64,000 nucleotides of DNA from Bacillus sp. SORGH_AS_0510 (GCF_030818775.1 NZ_JAUTAU010000001.1:62001-126000); one strand, 5' to 3'; shown: positions 1-8,832, counted from the first letter of the stretch. The notes: generated from the sequence alone by a model not told the origin. A program made the numbers and translations.

Positions 1-1
1 A

Positions 2-328
2 AATGTGAAAGATATCAAATTGCTCCGTGCACCAACTGGCCATTTTGATGAACGCACCTTAAAAATCGCCAAGAGATATGGCTATACGGTCGTTCATTGG
101 AGCATCGATTCTAAGGATTGGCAAAATCCAGGTATAGCCGCTATTGTCGATAATACAAAAAAAGCGAAAAAAGGCGATATCGTTCTACTTCATGCATCAG
201 ACTCTGCAAAACAAACAGCAAAAGCATTGCCGCTCATTCTAGCAGATATCCGTCAAAAAGGACTGAAGGTTGTCTCTGTTACAGAAATGATCGCTAACGG
301 GGATGCACATTCAAAAGAGATCAGATGA
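2..328 (+). CDS. pdaB: Polysaccharide deacetylase PdaB-like, 3' part only
   Basis: C-terminal ~108 residues of a family 4 carbohydrate esterase; the reading frame is open to the left edge, so the true start lies outside the window. Visible motifs are LRAPTGHFD, VVHWSIDSKDW and the GDIVLLHASD strand typical of the last catalytic motifs of NodB-type deacetylases. PdaB of B. subtilis is a sporulation protein needed to maintain spores after late sporulation. The assignment is strengthened by the neighbours kbaA, gerD, salA and cwlD, which accompany pdaB in B. subtilis. The zinc-binding Asp-His-His part is not in view. Confidence 0.85.
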   Translation, partial: NVKDIKLLRAPTGHFDERTLKIAKRYGYTVVHWSIDSKDWQNPGIAAIVDNTKKAKKGDIVLLHASDSAKQTAKALPLILADIRQKGLKVVSVTEMIANGDAHSKEIR

Positions 329-337
329 TTAGCAAAA

Positions 338-368
338 AAACCGTCCACTAATTGGACGGTTTTACTTT
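338..368. terminator. Bidirectional terminator between pdaB and kbaA
   Basis: The stem ACCGTCCA/TGGACGGT is flanked by an A-run on one side and a T-rich tract on the other, so it can serve the converging pdaB (+) and kbaA (-). The loop contains the kbaA stop codon (348-350). Confidence 0.8.
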
Positions 369-1025
369 TTTACTTTTATTTTTCTCATTAGGACGAACGG
401 TTTGTACACGCCTTTGACGTTCTTGTGCTGATTGTGTATTTAATTTATGAAGAATTAACAACTGATAGGCATTACAAGCGATTAAGGCAAACATCATGAG
501 ATAAAGCCAGCTTCTTTCGTTCACGCGAAGCACAGGAACCCATTCCACCAGTGTTACGACAATCATAAAGAATAGGGCAGGGATAAATGCCTCTCGATTT
601 GTCTGCTTTGTTTTATACCATGCAACGATTAGACTTATAACAAGAAGGAGAATAGCAAGTCCAAGATAGGATAAAATAGATTCCCCTTTTTCAGCAAAGT
701 TCTCGTATCGTAAATAGACCAAATCAAAAAGAGCAAAAAGAATGAGAACCATTTGTACCGCGTTCCAGAGAGAAGCGGATTTAAATATTCCTAAACCAAA
801 ACGGTGAACCGTTAAATAAGCAAAAAAGCCCATTTGACTAATAACACTAAAAAGGAAGCCCATAACAATTAACCATACTAACGTAGATAAAATATCAATT
901 ATTCTAAATTCGACAAAATAAGGCTGAAATTCGTTCCAGCGAACAATGAAACCCACAATGGCCGTTGTGATCCCGCCTATTAATAATGTGGTCATAAAAA
1001 GTCTTACCCAATTACGGCTAGTCAC
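348..1025 (-). CDS. kbaA: KinB signalling pathway activation protein KbaA
   Basis: Integral membrane protein of about 225 residues with six or so hydrophobic segments and a basic C-terminal tail (RRVQTVRPNEKNKSKKVK). KbaA is required for KinB-dependent entry into the sporulation phosphorelay in B. subtilis. The identification rests on synteny (gerD-kbaA-pdaB) and on the N-terminus TSRNWVRLF. A GTG start at 1025 is chosen because TGGAGGT lies 7 nt upstream of it. An in-frame ATG at 1103 would add 26 hydrophobic residues but has no well-spaced ribosome binding site. The gene converges with pdaB and diverges from gerD. Confidence 0.8.
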   Translation of the reverse strand: MTSRNWVRLFMTTLLIGGITTAIVGFIVRWNEFQPYFVEFRIIDILSTLVWLIVMGFLFSVISQMGFFAYLTVHRFGLGIFKSASLWNAVQMVLILFALFDLVYLRYENFAEKGESILSYLGLAILLLVISLIVAWYKTKQTNREAFIPALFFMIVVTLVEWVPVLRVNERSWLYLMMFALIACNAYQLLILHKLNTQSAQERQRRVQTVRPNEKNKSKKVKPSN

Positions 1026-1175
1026 ACTATAAACCTCCATATACCAAATAATGAACACCATACTGATTGTACCAAGCAAAATTTGAAAAATCCATAATTT
1101 CATTTACATACGAATAATCCGTCCCCTTTTTATTCATTCTAAAATTAAGGATTCATATGTGAAAGGAGCTTGAAA

Positions 1176-1811
1176 ATGAATATAAAAAATATGTTGCTCC
1201 TCCTACCCATCACGTTGTTGCTAACAAGCTGTTCTTCTGGTGAAGCAAGTAGCGGAGGGCAAGTTGATTACGAACAAACGAAAAAAATGGTTGTGGATAT
1301 TTTAAAAACAGATGATGGTAAGAAGGCAATTCAAGATGTAATGGCTGATGATAAAATGAAAGAAAAGCTGGTAATGGACCAAAAGGTGGTCTCTGATACC
1401 ATTGAACAAACACTTACCTCGGATAAGGCAACAGAGTTTTGGAAAAAGACCTTCAGTGATCCTAAATTCGCAAAGGGCGTTGCCAAGAATATGAGAAGCG
1501 AAAACGAAAAGCTGCTAAAAGAATTGATGAACGATCCGGAATATCGCGGTATGATGATTCAGGTTTTCAAGGAGCCGGAAATTCAAAAAGAAATGGCAGA
1601 TGCATTGAAGAGCAAGGAATACCGTGCACACCTTCAGTCAGTCATCTCTGAGACAATCGAAAGCCCGTTGTTTAAAGCAAAGATGCAGGAACTGCTCCTA
1701 AAAGCAGCAGAAGAAACACAAGGAAAATCGAGCTCGAAGCAAGGCGGAGGCCAATCTAGCGGCGAACAAGGCTCCGGAGGTGGGCAAGGTGGAGGCAGCG
1801 GTGGACAGTAA
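1176..1811 (+). CDS. gerD: Spore germination lipoprotein GerD
   Basis: 211-residue lipoprotein with the signal LLLLPITLLLTSC, where the lipobox Cys would be lipidated. The middle is alpha-helical and charged with repeated FK..E/K segments. The tail is a Ser/Gly/Gln-rich low-complexity stretch of about 30 residues. GerD is the inner-spore-membrane scaffold that clusters GerA-type germinant receptors into germinosomes, so it would act with the gerK receptor encoded at 6.2-9.9 kb. The ATG at 1176 is used because AAAGGAG lies 7 nt upstream; a TTG at 1170 is less well placed. It is transcribed away from kbaA and converges with salA, as in B. subtilis. Confidence 0.9.
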   Translation: MNIKNMLLLLPITLLLTSCSSGEASSGGQVDYEQTKKMVVDILKTDDGKKAIQDVMADDKMKEKLVMDQKVVSDTIEQTLTSDKATEFWKKTFSDPKFAKGVAKNMRSENEKLLKELMNDPEYRGMMIQVFKEPEIQKEMADALKSKEYRAHLQSVISETIESPLFKAKMQELLLKAAEETQGKSSSKQGGGQSSGEQGSGGGQGGGSGGQ

Positions 1812-1820
1812 AACAAGCAA

Positions 1821-1855
1821 AAGCCTCTTCGTTTAAAACGAAGAGGCTTCTTTTT
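1821..1855. terminator. Terminator between gerD and salA
   Basis: A 13-bp perfect stem (AAGCCTCTTCGTT/AACGAAGAGGCTT) is followed by a T-tract. It lies between the convergent stops of gerD and salA and overlaps the salA stop. Confidence 0.85.
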
Positions 1856-2906
1856 ATTTCTTAAGTAAGCTGGTTACTTTTTCAGCAATTTCTAAATAAA
1901 TTTTTCCGATCTGATGATCCTCTTGGTAGATAGATGGAGCGAAGTCTGCATCATTCCAGTCCGGCTGACTTAATGGCAGTCTTCCAAGGACTTCTGTATT
2001 CAATTCGTCGGCTAATTTGTCTCCGCCGCCCTTTCCGAACACATATTCCTTTTCACCTGTTAGCTTGCTTTCGAAATAAGCCATATTTTCGATAACACCC
2101 AATACCTCATGCTCGGTACGGATTGCCATAGCTCCCGCACGCGCTGCAACAAAGGCAGCTGTTGGATGTGGAGTAGTAACGATAATCTCTTTACAAGCAG
2201 GAAGCATCGTATGAACATCCAATGCTACATCCCCTGTTCCTGGTGGTAAATCTAAAAGTAGATAATCAATTTCTCCCCATTCAACTTCATTAAAGAAACT
2301 ATTTAACATTTTTCCTAACATTGGACCACGCCAAATAATTGGGGCATTATCTTCAACGAAGAAGCCCATTGAAATAACCTGAACACCAAAGCGTTCTACA
2401 GGGATAATTTTCTCTCCTCTGACAACCGGTCTTTTTGTGATTCCCATCATATCAGGCACACTAAATCCATAAATATCCGCATCGATAAGGCCCACTTTTT
2501 TGCCTAGACGTGCTAATGCTACCGCTAAGTTTACAGAAACCGTCGATTTCCCTACGCCCCCTTTACCGCTGGCGATAGCGATAAACGTCGTGCTATTGGA
2601 ATTAAGCAGGTTCTTGTCCTTTTCTGGTTCAGCCTGACGATTGGCTGCCAACACTTCTTCAGGGAGCTCACTAAAACGGATCCCTACAGTCGCAGCACCT
2701 GCTTCTTTTAAAAGGTTGACGATTTGTGTCTGCAGTTGCAGCTGTTCAGCCGTGCCTGTTCTTGCGATAGCTATTTTCACGCTAACGTGATTTTTCTCTT
2801 CTTTGATTTTTACTTCTTCGATTGCATGTAATTCTGCTAATGTTTTATGTAAAAATGGCTCTTTAAGGCTACCAAGAACCTCTAGGATCTTACCCTCTGT
2901 TAACAT
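1854..2906 (-). CDS. salA: Mrp/ApbC-family P-loop ATPase SalA
   Basis: 350-residue protein with an N-terminal MIP18-like domain (about 1-95) and a C-terminal Mrp/NBP35 ATPase domain. The deviant Walker A GKGGVGKST is at about 114-122, followed by DADIYGFSVPDM and LLLDLPPGTGD. In B. subtilis SalA (YbaL) regulates the ScoC/AprE pathway; the wider family carries Fe-S clusters. A CxxC cluster motif is not seen here, as in other SalA proteins. The ATG at 2906 has AGGTGAGGTG six bases upstream; an upstream in-frame GTG (2915) lies inside that ribosome binding site. Its place between cwlD and gerD matches B. subtilis. Confidence 0.9.
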   Translation of the reverse strand: MLTEGKILEVLGSLKEPFLHKTLAELHAIEEVKIKEEKNHVSVKIAIARTGTAEQLQLQTQIVNLLKEAGAATVGIRFSELPEEVLAANRQAEPEKDKNLLNSNSTTFIAIASGKGGVGKSTVSVNLAVALARLGKKVGLIDADIYGFSVPDMMGITKRPVVRGEKIIPVERFGVQVISMGFFVEDNAPIIWRGPMLGKMLNSFFNEVEWGEIDYLLLDLPPGTGDVALDVHTMLPACKEIIVTTPHPTAAFVAARAGAMAIRTEHEVLGVIENMAYFESKLTGEKEYVFGKGGGDKLADELNTEVLGRLPLSQPDWNDADFAPSIYQEDHQIGKIYLEIAEKVTSLLKK

Positions 2907-3014
2907 GAAAAGCACCTCACCTTATGAATTCGTTTCCATCTCTTAGTATACCATAATCGCTAGGTAATACAGTTAAATGAATCACACGTTACTCCTAATA
3001 AAATATAATAAAAA

Positions 3015-3194
3015 GGCTTTGTTAAACTTGTCTGTTGATTTCCGCTTCAGGCACGAGCGATTCGTGGGTGTTTCGGCGAGCCTCCTCGGAGAAACGCGCC
3101 TGCGGGGTCTCCCCTGAACCTTACTCCCACAGGAGCCTTCGTGCCTTCCGCTCCAATCAACAGGGGATAAAAATTAACAATGTTCTTTAACTAA
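3015..3194. repeat. MITE-like dispersed repeat, long copy
   Basis: It begins GGCTTTGTTAAAC, continues TCTGTTGATTTCCGCT, has a G+C-rich centre (CGGCGAGCCTCCTCGG) and ends TCCAATCAACAGG then TTTAAC. The inner arms TGTTGATTTCCGCTNCAGGCACGA and its near complement ending ATCAACAG make a long imperfect hairpin. Shorter versions occur at 19867-19952 and 44948-45023. It fills the otherwise gene-free 2907-3227 gap between salA and cwlD. Confidence 0.75.
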
Positions 3195-3195
3195 C

Positions 3196-3225
3196 AAAAA
3201 AGAGATGGAATCATCCACCATCTCT
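3196..3225 (-). terminator. cwlD terminator
   Basis: The stem AGAGATGG/CCATCTCT is followed on the minus strand by a run of six T. It sits directly after the cwlD stop codon. Confidence 0.8.
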
Positions 3226-3227
3226 TC

Positions 3228-3953
3228 TTACTCTTCTTTTTCTATAATTTCCTTTTCATTTGTAAAGTAACGCATTATTCCTTTATAAATGGAAATGGCT
3301 ACTTTTTCTTGATACGTATCTTTTTTTAGCATCGCCTTTTCTCCTGGATTAGAAAGAAAGCCAACTTCAACAAGGGCTCCTGGCTTTTTAGCATGTTTTA
3401 AGATGAACACTTGATTTAATGGCTTTGCTTTTCTTGTTGTATTTTCTAAATTTTTACGCAGCTCTTCTTGAATGAACTTTGCTGCTCTCGCGTTTTCCTG
3501 ATGGTGTGGGGCAAAGAAGGTTTGTGCTCCGCTCCATCTAGAAGATGGTATCGCATTTAAGTGAATGCTAATAAAAAGGTCGTTATCTGTGCCATTTATC
3601 ATTTTTAATCTTTTTTTCAAGTCTTCCACTTTTCTTCTACTATATCCTCTTGTGTCTGGATCGGCCAAATCCGTATCGGTTTCCCTTGTCATGATGACAA
3701 GAGCTCCTTGCTGTTGAAGATAATCCCTTACTTTTAAGGTGATATCTAATGCAATGTCCTTTTCAAGGGTTTTCCCTGTTCCTGCTCCGCCATCTGGGCC
3801 CCCGTGACCCGCATCCAACAAAATGATTTTACCTGACAACGGAAGATTCCATGTATTCCACGAATCATTCTCGATAAAGTCATGTTGTAGGATGAGAAAT
3901 AAAACAACCAACCCTGCAATAAAACTGATTATTTTTACTCTCCGCTTTGACAC
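3228..3953 (-). CDS. cwlD: Germination-specific N-acetylmuramoyl-L-alanine amidase CwlD
   Basis: Amidase_3 family enzyme, about 241 residues. It has one N-terminal membrane anchor (IISFIAGLVVLFLIL) and a zinc site formed by the His of DAGHGGPDGG, the Glu of LEKDIAL and the His of SIHLNAIPS, with the catalytic Glu in GALVEVGFLSNP. CwlD cleaves the stem peptide from muramic acid during formation of muramic-delta-lactam in the spore cortex, a mark recognised by germination lytic enzymes. A GTG start at 3953 aligns with the family N-terminus and has GGAAGG about 9 nt upstream; the ATG at 3962 is the alternative. ybaK lies upstream on the same strand. Confidence 0.9.
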   Translation of the reverse strand: MSKRRVKIISFIAGLVVLFLILQHDFIENDSWNTWNLPLSGKIILLDAGHGGPDGGAGTGKTLEKDIALDITLKVRDYLQQQGALVIMTRETDTDLADPDTRGYSRRKVEDLKKRLKMINGTDNDLFISIHLNAIPSSRWSGAQTFFAPHHQENARAAKFIQEELRKNLENTTRKAKPLNQVFILKHAKKPGALVEVGFLSNPGEKAMLKKDTYQEKVAISIYKGIMRYFTNEKEIIEKEE

Positions 3954-4029
3954 CCCTATCATCCTTCCCGCCTGTCCCTGTTCAATAAACTATATGGGAC
4001 AAGGGGGAAATTTAGAACATTGAAATGCA

Positions 4030-4072
4030 GAAGCGCCTCGTTCAGCCCCGAGGGGCTAGGCGCTGGAGCTAG
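4030..4072. repeat. Palindromic dispersed repeat, short form
   Basis: The stem AAGCGCCTCG...GGGGCTAGGCGCTGG contains only the outer arms of the modular family described at 11696-11820. It is located between ybaK and cwlD. Confidence 0.7.
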
Positions 4073-4120
4073 CCATGAAGAAATGCGGAAGCACCTCTAT
4101 CAGCACCTCCGCTTCCCTTT

Positions 4121-4564
4121 CTAATGCAGGCGGAGTTTGTGACGTCTTTGGCCTTTTTCAAAGCCTTCTCTCCACCAAACATGGATATATTGCTCACAAA
4201 GATAATAAAGGGATTCACTCATAGTGCCTTCCTCACCATTACCCCAGTAGAGTAAAAAATTATATAACGTATCAATAAGATGTTTTTCTTGCTTATAACA
4301 CCGTAGACGAACCGCTTCTAGATCTTCACCATGATAGCCAAACTTACTGAATTTAGCCCCTAATAAGAAGGCCTCTAAGGCAACGTCATAACAAGCTTCC
4401 TCAATACCTGTATTCATAACAAAACTAGACGCAATTTTTGTGGAACCAAAATATTGTTTTACTCTCTCTTTTAGCGTATTAATGGATAAGTCCCGAAGTA
4501 CGGAACGTTCATATTTGATCTGTTTCTCACGTCGTTTTTCTTTAAAGGTAGTTATTACTGTCAC
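4121..4564 (-). CDS. ybaK: YbaK-like protein (DUF2521), unknown function
   Basis: 147-residue soluble protein, Lys/Arg/Glu-rich at the N-terminus (FKEKRREKQIKYERSVL), followed by a helical domain and a basic C-terminus (KGQRRHKLRLH). No signal peptide or membrane segment is visible. It starts at GTG with AGAGGTG about 8 nt upstream. The length and the position immediately upstream of cwlD match ybaK of B. subtilis, whose function is not established. The call is mainly by synteny and length; a sequence search would be needed to confirm the family. Confidence 0.7.
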   Translation of the reverse strand: MTVITTFKEKRREKQIKYERSVLRDLSINTLKERVKQYFGSTKIASSFVMNTGIEEACYDVALEAFLLGAKFSKFGYHGEDLEAVRLRCYKQEKHLIDTLYNFLLYWGNGEEGTMSESLYYLCEQYIHVWWREGFEKGQRRHKLRLH

Positions 4565-4659
4565 TTCGTATTCACCTCTTAGAACTATTCTTTATCCCTC
4601 GTTCATAAGAAATGCAAAGACACTTTTTCCAATTTTTTAGAGTGTGAACAGGCATCCAA

Positions 4660-4686
4660 ACGAATACCCTCATTAATCATACAATA
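4660..4686 (+). promoter_or_regulatory. Probable sigma-K promoter for the wall hydrolase gene
   Basis: AC at 4660-4661, a 16-nt spacer, then CATACAATA at 4678-4686 matches the sigma-K consensus AC-N16/17-CATANNNTA. It lies 38 nt before the ATG at 4724. Sigma-K drives mother-cell genes late in sporulation, which fits an amidase lacking a signal peptide. Confidence 0.6.
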
Positions 4687-4723
4687 TATATATAAGACCA
4701 TTTTTAAAATTGAGGAGAATGAC

Positions 4724-6106
4724 ATGAAACTCTACTTAGATCCAGGTCATGGTGGAAATGACCCCGGTGCCCAAGGGAATGGACTAAAAGAAAAAGATGT
4801 GACACTAGATATTGCGCTTCAAATTAGGACAATCCTAACAAGTGATTATGAGAATATTGAAATCAAAATGAGTCGTACGAGTGACCTAACAAAAAGCTTA
4901 AGCCAGCGGACAAATGAAGCAAATGCGTGGGGTGCTGATTTTTATTTGGCTATTCATATCAATGCCTTTAATGGCACAGCCCAAGGATATGAAGATTATA
5001 TTTACAATGGCCTGTCTGATTCTTCAACGACTGCGAAATACCGCGATATCATCCATGTAGAAGTAATCAAACTTAATCAATTAGTGGACCGAGGGAAGAA
5101 GAAAGCTAATTTTCATGTTCTACGTGAATCAAACATGCCAGCCATGTTATCTGAAAATGGCTTTATTGATCAGTCACATGATGCGGCTTTAATGAAACAA
5201 GTTTCATGGCGACAAAAGGCTGCACAAGGGCATGCGAATGGACTTGCAAAAGCGTTTAATTTAAAGCCCAAAACACAACCATCAGATCCATCCGGAATCA
5301 TGTACAAAGTCATTGCAGGTTCATTTAAACAACAGGAAAATGCAGACAGCCGAGTAGTATTCCTCCAATTAAAGGGTATAGAAGCGTTTATTGTCTCGAC
5401 AATTATCTCTGGTGAGATGTGGTATAGAGTGCAAGCAGGTGCTTTTTCAAATCGACCGAATGCAAAAGTTCGTCTGAAGGAAATCCAAGCGATTGGAATA
5501 ACAGATGCCTTCATTTTGGCTGAAGGAACGAATCCAAATCTAACTCTTACCTCACCCACTCCTTCACCAGAACCAACTCCTACCGGCTATTCCATTTTTG
5601 GACCAACCTATTTGTCCCCCGAACACATGAATCTGTTTGTAAAAATCATGAATCCAAGTGCTATTGAACTTGGCCAGTACTATTTGACACTTGGAGAGTA
5701 TTATGGAATTCGCGGAGACATTGCGTTTGTCCAGGCACTACACGAAACAAACTATTTCCGCTTTACCGGAATCGTAAAGCCGGAGCAAAATAACTTTGCA
5801 GGCATTGGTACAACAGGACCTGATAATCCCGGCGCCCGTTTTGCTACACCGAAAGAGGGCGTGCTTGCACATCTTCAGCACCTTTTTGCTTACGCTTCGA
5901 CTCAAGCTCTGCCTACGCAATACCCGCTCGTCGACCCCCGTTTTAATCTAGTTAAGCGCGGATCTGCTCCAACTTGGATTGCTTTAAATGGGAAATGGGC
6001 CGTTCCTGGCACAACCTACGGACAATCCATTTTAAGTCTATATGGAAAAATGGTAGCATTCGCCAAACAAAATTTAGATACAATCCTGAATGAAATCAAC
6101 AAATGA
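4724..6106 (+). CDS. Amidase / SPOR / glucosaminidase wall hydrolase
   Basis: 460 residues with three modules. Residues 1-178 are an Amidase_3 domain with zinc ligands H9, E23 and H78 and catalytic E144 (LSENGF). About 191-268 is a SPOR-type repeat pair (YKVIAGSF and YRVQAGAF) that would bind denuded or septal peptidoglycan. A Pro/Thr linker (SPTPSPEPTPTG) leads to a C-terminal glucosaminidase domain (about 290-460) with the likely catalytic Glu in QALHETNYFRF (E341). It starts directly with MKLYLDPGHGG and has no signal peptide, like the mother-cell hydrolase CwlC. Together with the sigma-K-like promoter this suggests a role in mother-cell wall lysis. Fusion of two different glycan-cleaving activities is the notable feature. 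Confidence 0.85.
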   Translation: MKLYLDPGHGGNDPGAQGNGLKEKDVTLDIALQIRTILTSDYENIEIKMSRTSDLTKSLSQRTNEANAWGADFYLAIHINAFNGTAQGYEDYIYNGLSDSSTTAKYRDIIHVEVIKLNQLVDRGKKKANFHVLRESNMPAMLSENGFIDQSHDAALMKQVSWRQKAAQGHANGLAKAFNLKPKTQPSDPSGIMYKVIAGSFKQQENADSRVVFLQLKGIEAFIVSTIISGEMWYRVQAGAFSNRPNAKVRLKEIQAIGITDAFILAEGTNPNLTLTSPTPSPEPTPTGYSIFGPTYLSPEHMNLFVKIMNPSAIELGQYYLTLGEYYGIRGDIAFVQALHETNYFRFTGIVKPEQNNFAGIGTTGPDNPGARFATPKEGVLAHLQHLFAYASTQALPTQYPLVDPRFNLVKRGSAPTWIALNGKWAVPGTTYGQSILSLYGKMVAFAKQNLDTILNEINK

Positions 6107-6114
6107 ACAACGGA

Positions 6115-6146
6115 GGCAGACTCCTAATTAAGGGGTCTGCCTTTTT
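6115..6146 (+). terminator. Terminator after the wall hydrolase gene
   Basis: The stem GGCAGACTCC/GGGGTCTGCC, allowing one G-T pair, is followed by TTTTT. Confidence 0.85.
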
Positions 6147-6239
6147 CTTATTCCATTGCTCCATTCCATCCATTACATAATCCTTCCACTAAAGGAAATA
6201 CTATTTCTATATGTAAAAAAACGGCGGTGAAATGTTAGC

Positions 6240-7727
6240 ATGAATTGGTTTACTAAAAGAAAAGCCCAAAAAAACCAACGAGAGGAATTAGAGCAATACC
6301 TCCAACGTTCAAGTGATTTTACAAGAGTTCATTATATAAATCAGCCAACCAATAACCGGTTTTATTTTTCCTTTATGTCAACTCTAGTTGACGAAAGTAT
6401 TTTAGAAGAAAATGCACTACCGTCATTATTAGAAAAGCCATTTGTAAAAATTGATGAAATAAAAAAAATTGTCCCTATTGCGGACATACAGATTTGCAGT
6501 GACGAAAGTCAAATCGAACAGAAGTTATTCAATGGTTATGTGCTCTTAACCCTTGATTCAGATCCTGATCAATTTGCCTTTATTGCAGCCCAAAAGGAAA
6601 TCGTACGCGGAATTACACAGCCTGAGGTTGAGTTTAGTGTTATTGGTCCGAAGGAAGCATTTGTCGAATCTCTTCAGCAAAATATCAACCTCATTCGTAA
6701 ACGATTATCTGTTAAGGAGCTAATCTATGAAGAATTAACGCTGGGCTCGATCTCTAAAACGAAAATTGCCGTCATGTACTTAGATGGAATTGTCGATCCA
6801 GCTAATGTTCAAGAGGTTATGAACCGTTTGAAAAACGTTGACTTTGATGCAATCACCGATAGCTCATATATTGTTCAATTAATCTCAGATAACAAAAATT
6901 CCCCCTTTCCCCAATTGCTTGATACGGAAAGGCCAGACAGGGTAACAGCGATCTTGGCAGAGGGGAAAATCGCCATATTTGTTGATGGGTCTCCGCATGT
7001 ACTGATTACGCCAACAACACTGGTTGAATTTTTTGGCTCGTTTGAGGATTATTTTTTAAATTGGATGTTATCTTCTTTCTTCCGGTTAATCCGGCTGTTT
7101 GCTGTTGCATTCTCCATTTTAATTACACCCGTATATGTAGCGACCTTGTCCTATCATTACGAGCTCATTCCAAAGGACTTAATGAATACATTAGTGACGT
7201 CTCGCCGTGAAATACCGCTTCCCCCCATCTTGGAAGCCCTCTTTCTAGAGCTAACCATTGAGCTGCTCCGCGAGGCCGGAGCACGCCTTCCCACCAAGGT
7301 CGGTCAGACAATCGGTATCGTGGGAGGGATCGTTATCGGAACTGCTTCCGTTGAAGCAGGTTTAACTAGTAATGTTCTTTTAATTATCGTGGCACTAGCA
7401 GCACTGGCGTCTTTTACTACGCCTGTATATAAGATGGGTAACGCGATTCGTTTACTTCGCTTTCCCTTTTTGTTTTTCGCTGAGCTATGGGGCCTACTTG
7501 GAATCGTTTTTTGTTTTTGTCTATTAATGGCACACCTAATTCGCCTAACGTCCCTTAATAGACCATTCTTGGAACCAATCTATCCACCGAGATTGACGGA
7601 CCTGAAAGATTCTTTGATTAGACTTCCCTTTTCAAAACAATCCTTAAGGCCGCAAACATTAAGGACTCAAAACCCTATTCGTTTTACTCCTAGTAAAAAG
7701 GTGAAAAAAGGAGATATTGACGAATAG
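6240..7727 (+). CDS. gerKA: Spore germination receptor subunit A (GerKA type)
   Basis: 495 residues, the usual size for GerA-family A subunits. A soluble N-terminal domain of about 270 residues contains the conserved VKELIYEELTLGSISKTK region, and a block of about five membrane segments follows (from FFRLIRLFAVAFSILITPVY). Its SRREIPLPPILEALFLEL and GQTIGIVGGIVIG motifs are typical of PF03323. The A subunit works with B and C subunits in the inner spore membrane to sense germinants. It is the first gene of a compact A-B-C operon. The gerK suffix is by similarity; ligand specificity cannot be read from sequence. Confidence 0.9.
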   Translation: MNWFTKRKAQKNQREELEQYLQRSSDFTRVHYINQPTNNRFYFSFMSTLVDESILEENALPSLLEKPFVKIDEIKKIVPIADIQICSDESQIEQKLFNGYVLLTLDSDPDQFAFIAAQKEIVRGITQPEVEFSVIGPKEAFVESLQQNINLIRKRLSVKELIYEELTLGSISKTKIAVMYLDGIVDPANVQEVMNRLKNVDFDAITDSSYIVQLISDNKNSPFPQLLDTERPDRVTAILAEGKIAIFVDGSPHVLITPTTLVEFFGSFEDYFLNWMLSSFFRLIRLFAVAFSILITPVYVATLSYHYELIPKDLMNTLVTSRREIPLPPILEALFLELTIELLREAGARLPTKVGQTIGIVGGIVIGTASVEAGLTSNVLLIIVALAALASFTTPVYKMGNAIRLLRFPFLFFAELWGLLGIVFCFCLLMAHLIRLTSLNRPFLEPIYPPRLTDLKDSLIRLPFSKQSLRPQTLRTQNPIRFTPSKKVKKGDIDE

Positions 7728-7743
7728 AATGTGGAGGAGCGCT

Positions 7744-8832
7744 ATGGAACAGTTAGTGCCGGAAAAAGCAAAAATATCGCCTTTTTTAGTATTCTTTCTA
7801 ATCCATGCGATGCAATTTGGGGTCGGGGTCCTGGGATTTCAAAGAATTATCGCAATGACAGCAGGATATGATGCATGGATTTCCGTCATCATCGCTGGTT
7901 TGAGTATTCATATCATCATATGGATGATGTTCAAAATCCTTGAAACCGTTGACGGAGATATGGTCACTGCCCATTCCTATATATTCGGAAATAAAATCGG
8001 AAAACTCCTAACATTGCCATTCATACTATATTTTGTAATGGTTTGTTTGACCCTTCTTAGGACCTTTATTGAAGTCATCCAAGTATGGATGTTCCAGGAT
8101 ATGGGCACCTTTTGGTTTTCTCTGGGCTTTTGTTTATTGGGCATTTATATTGTCTTCGGGGGATTTAGAACGGTAACAGGAGTGGCCTTCTTTGGCGTGG
8201 TACTCCCTGCTTATCTAATCTTAACTTTTTTATTTACGATTCCATATGCCGATGCGAAAAATTTGTTGCCGCTATTTGACCATTCCGTCATGGATATGCT
8301 AAAGGCAGCCTATCAGATGTCATTTACCTATCTTGGCTATGAGGTGCTTTTATTTTTCTATCCGTATATTAAGGATCCACAAAAATCAAAAAAATGGGCA
8401 CATCTAGGCGTACTATATACCACCATTCTTTATACCCTTTTAACGGTAGTAACGTTTGTTTATTTTTCCGAGGGACAGCTACAGAAGAATATTTGGGCCA
8501 CCTTGACCATGTGGAAAGTAGTCGAAATGCCATTTGTTGAACGATTTGAATATATCGGCATCGCTAACTGGAATATTATCATTCTGCCTAACTTCTGCAT
8601 TGCCCTATGGTGCGGCAGCCGCATTGTTAAAAGAGTAACCCACATGAAACAAAAATACGGGGTTTTTCTATTAGCGATGATGACGTTAACCCTGATTAAC
8701 TTTTTCAAGACACGTGAGCAGATCAATACCTTGATCGATTATACAGGTAAAATTTCCTTTTTTCTTAATTATGGTTATATTCCCCTGCTCTTTGTTCTTG
8801 TGTTAATTGTGAAGAAGGTGAAGAAAAAGTGA
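7744..8832 (+). CDS. gerKB: Spore germination receptor subunit B (GerKB type)
   Basis: 362-residue polytopic protein with about ten hydrophobic segments; it belongs to the GerB branch of the APC superfamily of amino acid permeases, thought to hold the germinant-binding pocket. The chosen ATG at 7744 follows TGGAGGAG with a 4-nt gap; the frame is open further upstream to 7717 inside the end of gerKA. The C-terminus is lysine-rich (VKKVKKK) and its stop overlaps the gerKC start, so translation is probably coupled. Confidence 0.9.
   Translation: MEQLVPEKAKISPFLVFFLIHAMQFGVGVLGFQRIIAMTAGYDAWISVIIAGLSIHIIIWMMFKILETVDGDMVTAHSYIFGNKIGKLLTLPFILYFVMVCLTLLRTFIEVIQVWMFQDMGTFWFSLGFCLLGIYIVFGGFRTVTGVAFFGVVLPAYLILTFLFTIPYADAKNLLPLFDHSVMDMLKAAYQMSFTYLGYEVLLFFYPYIKDPQKSKKWAHLGVLYTTILYTLLTVVTFVYFSEGQLQKNIWATLTMWKVVEMPFVERFEYIGIANWNIIILPNFCIALWCGSRIVKRVTHMKQKYGVFLLAMMTLTLINFFKTREQINTLIDYTGKISFFLNYGYIPLLFVLVLIVKKVKKK

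Noticed and set aside
3015..3194. Repeats considered as CRISPR arrays
   Set aside because: Copies are singly dispersed kilobases apart, palindromic and without spacers or cas genes.
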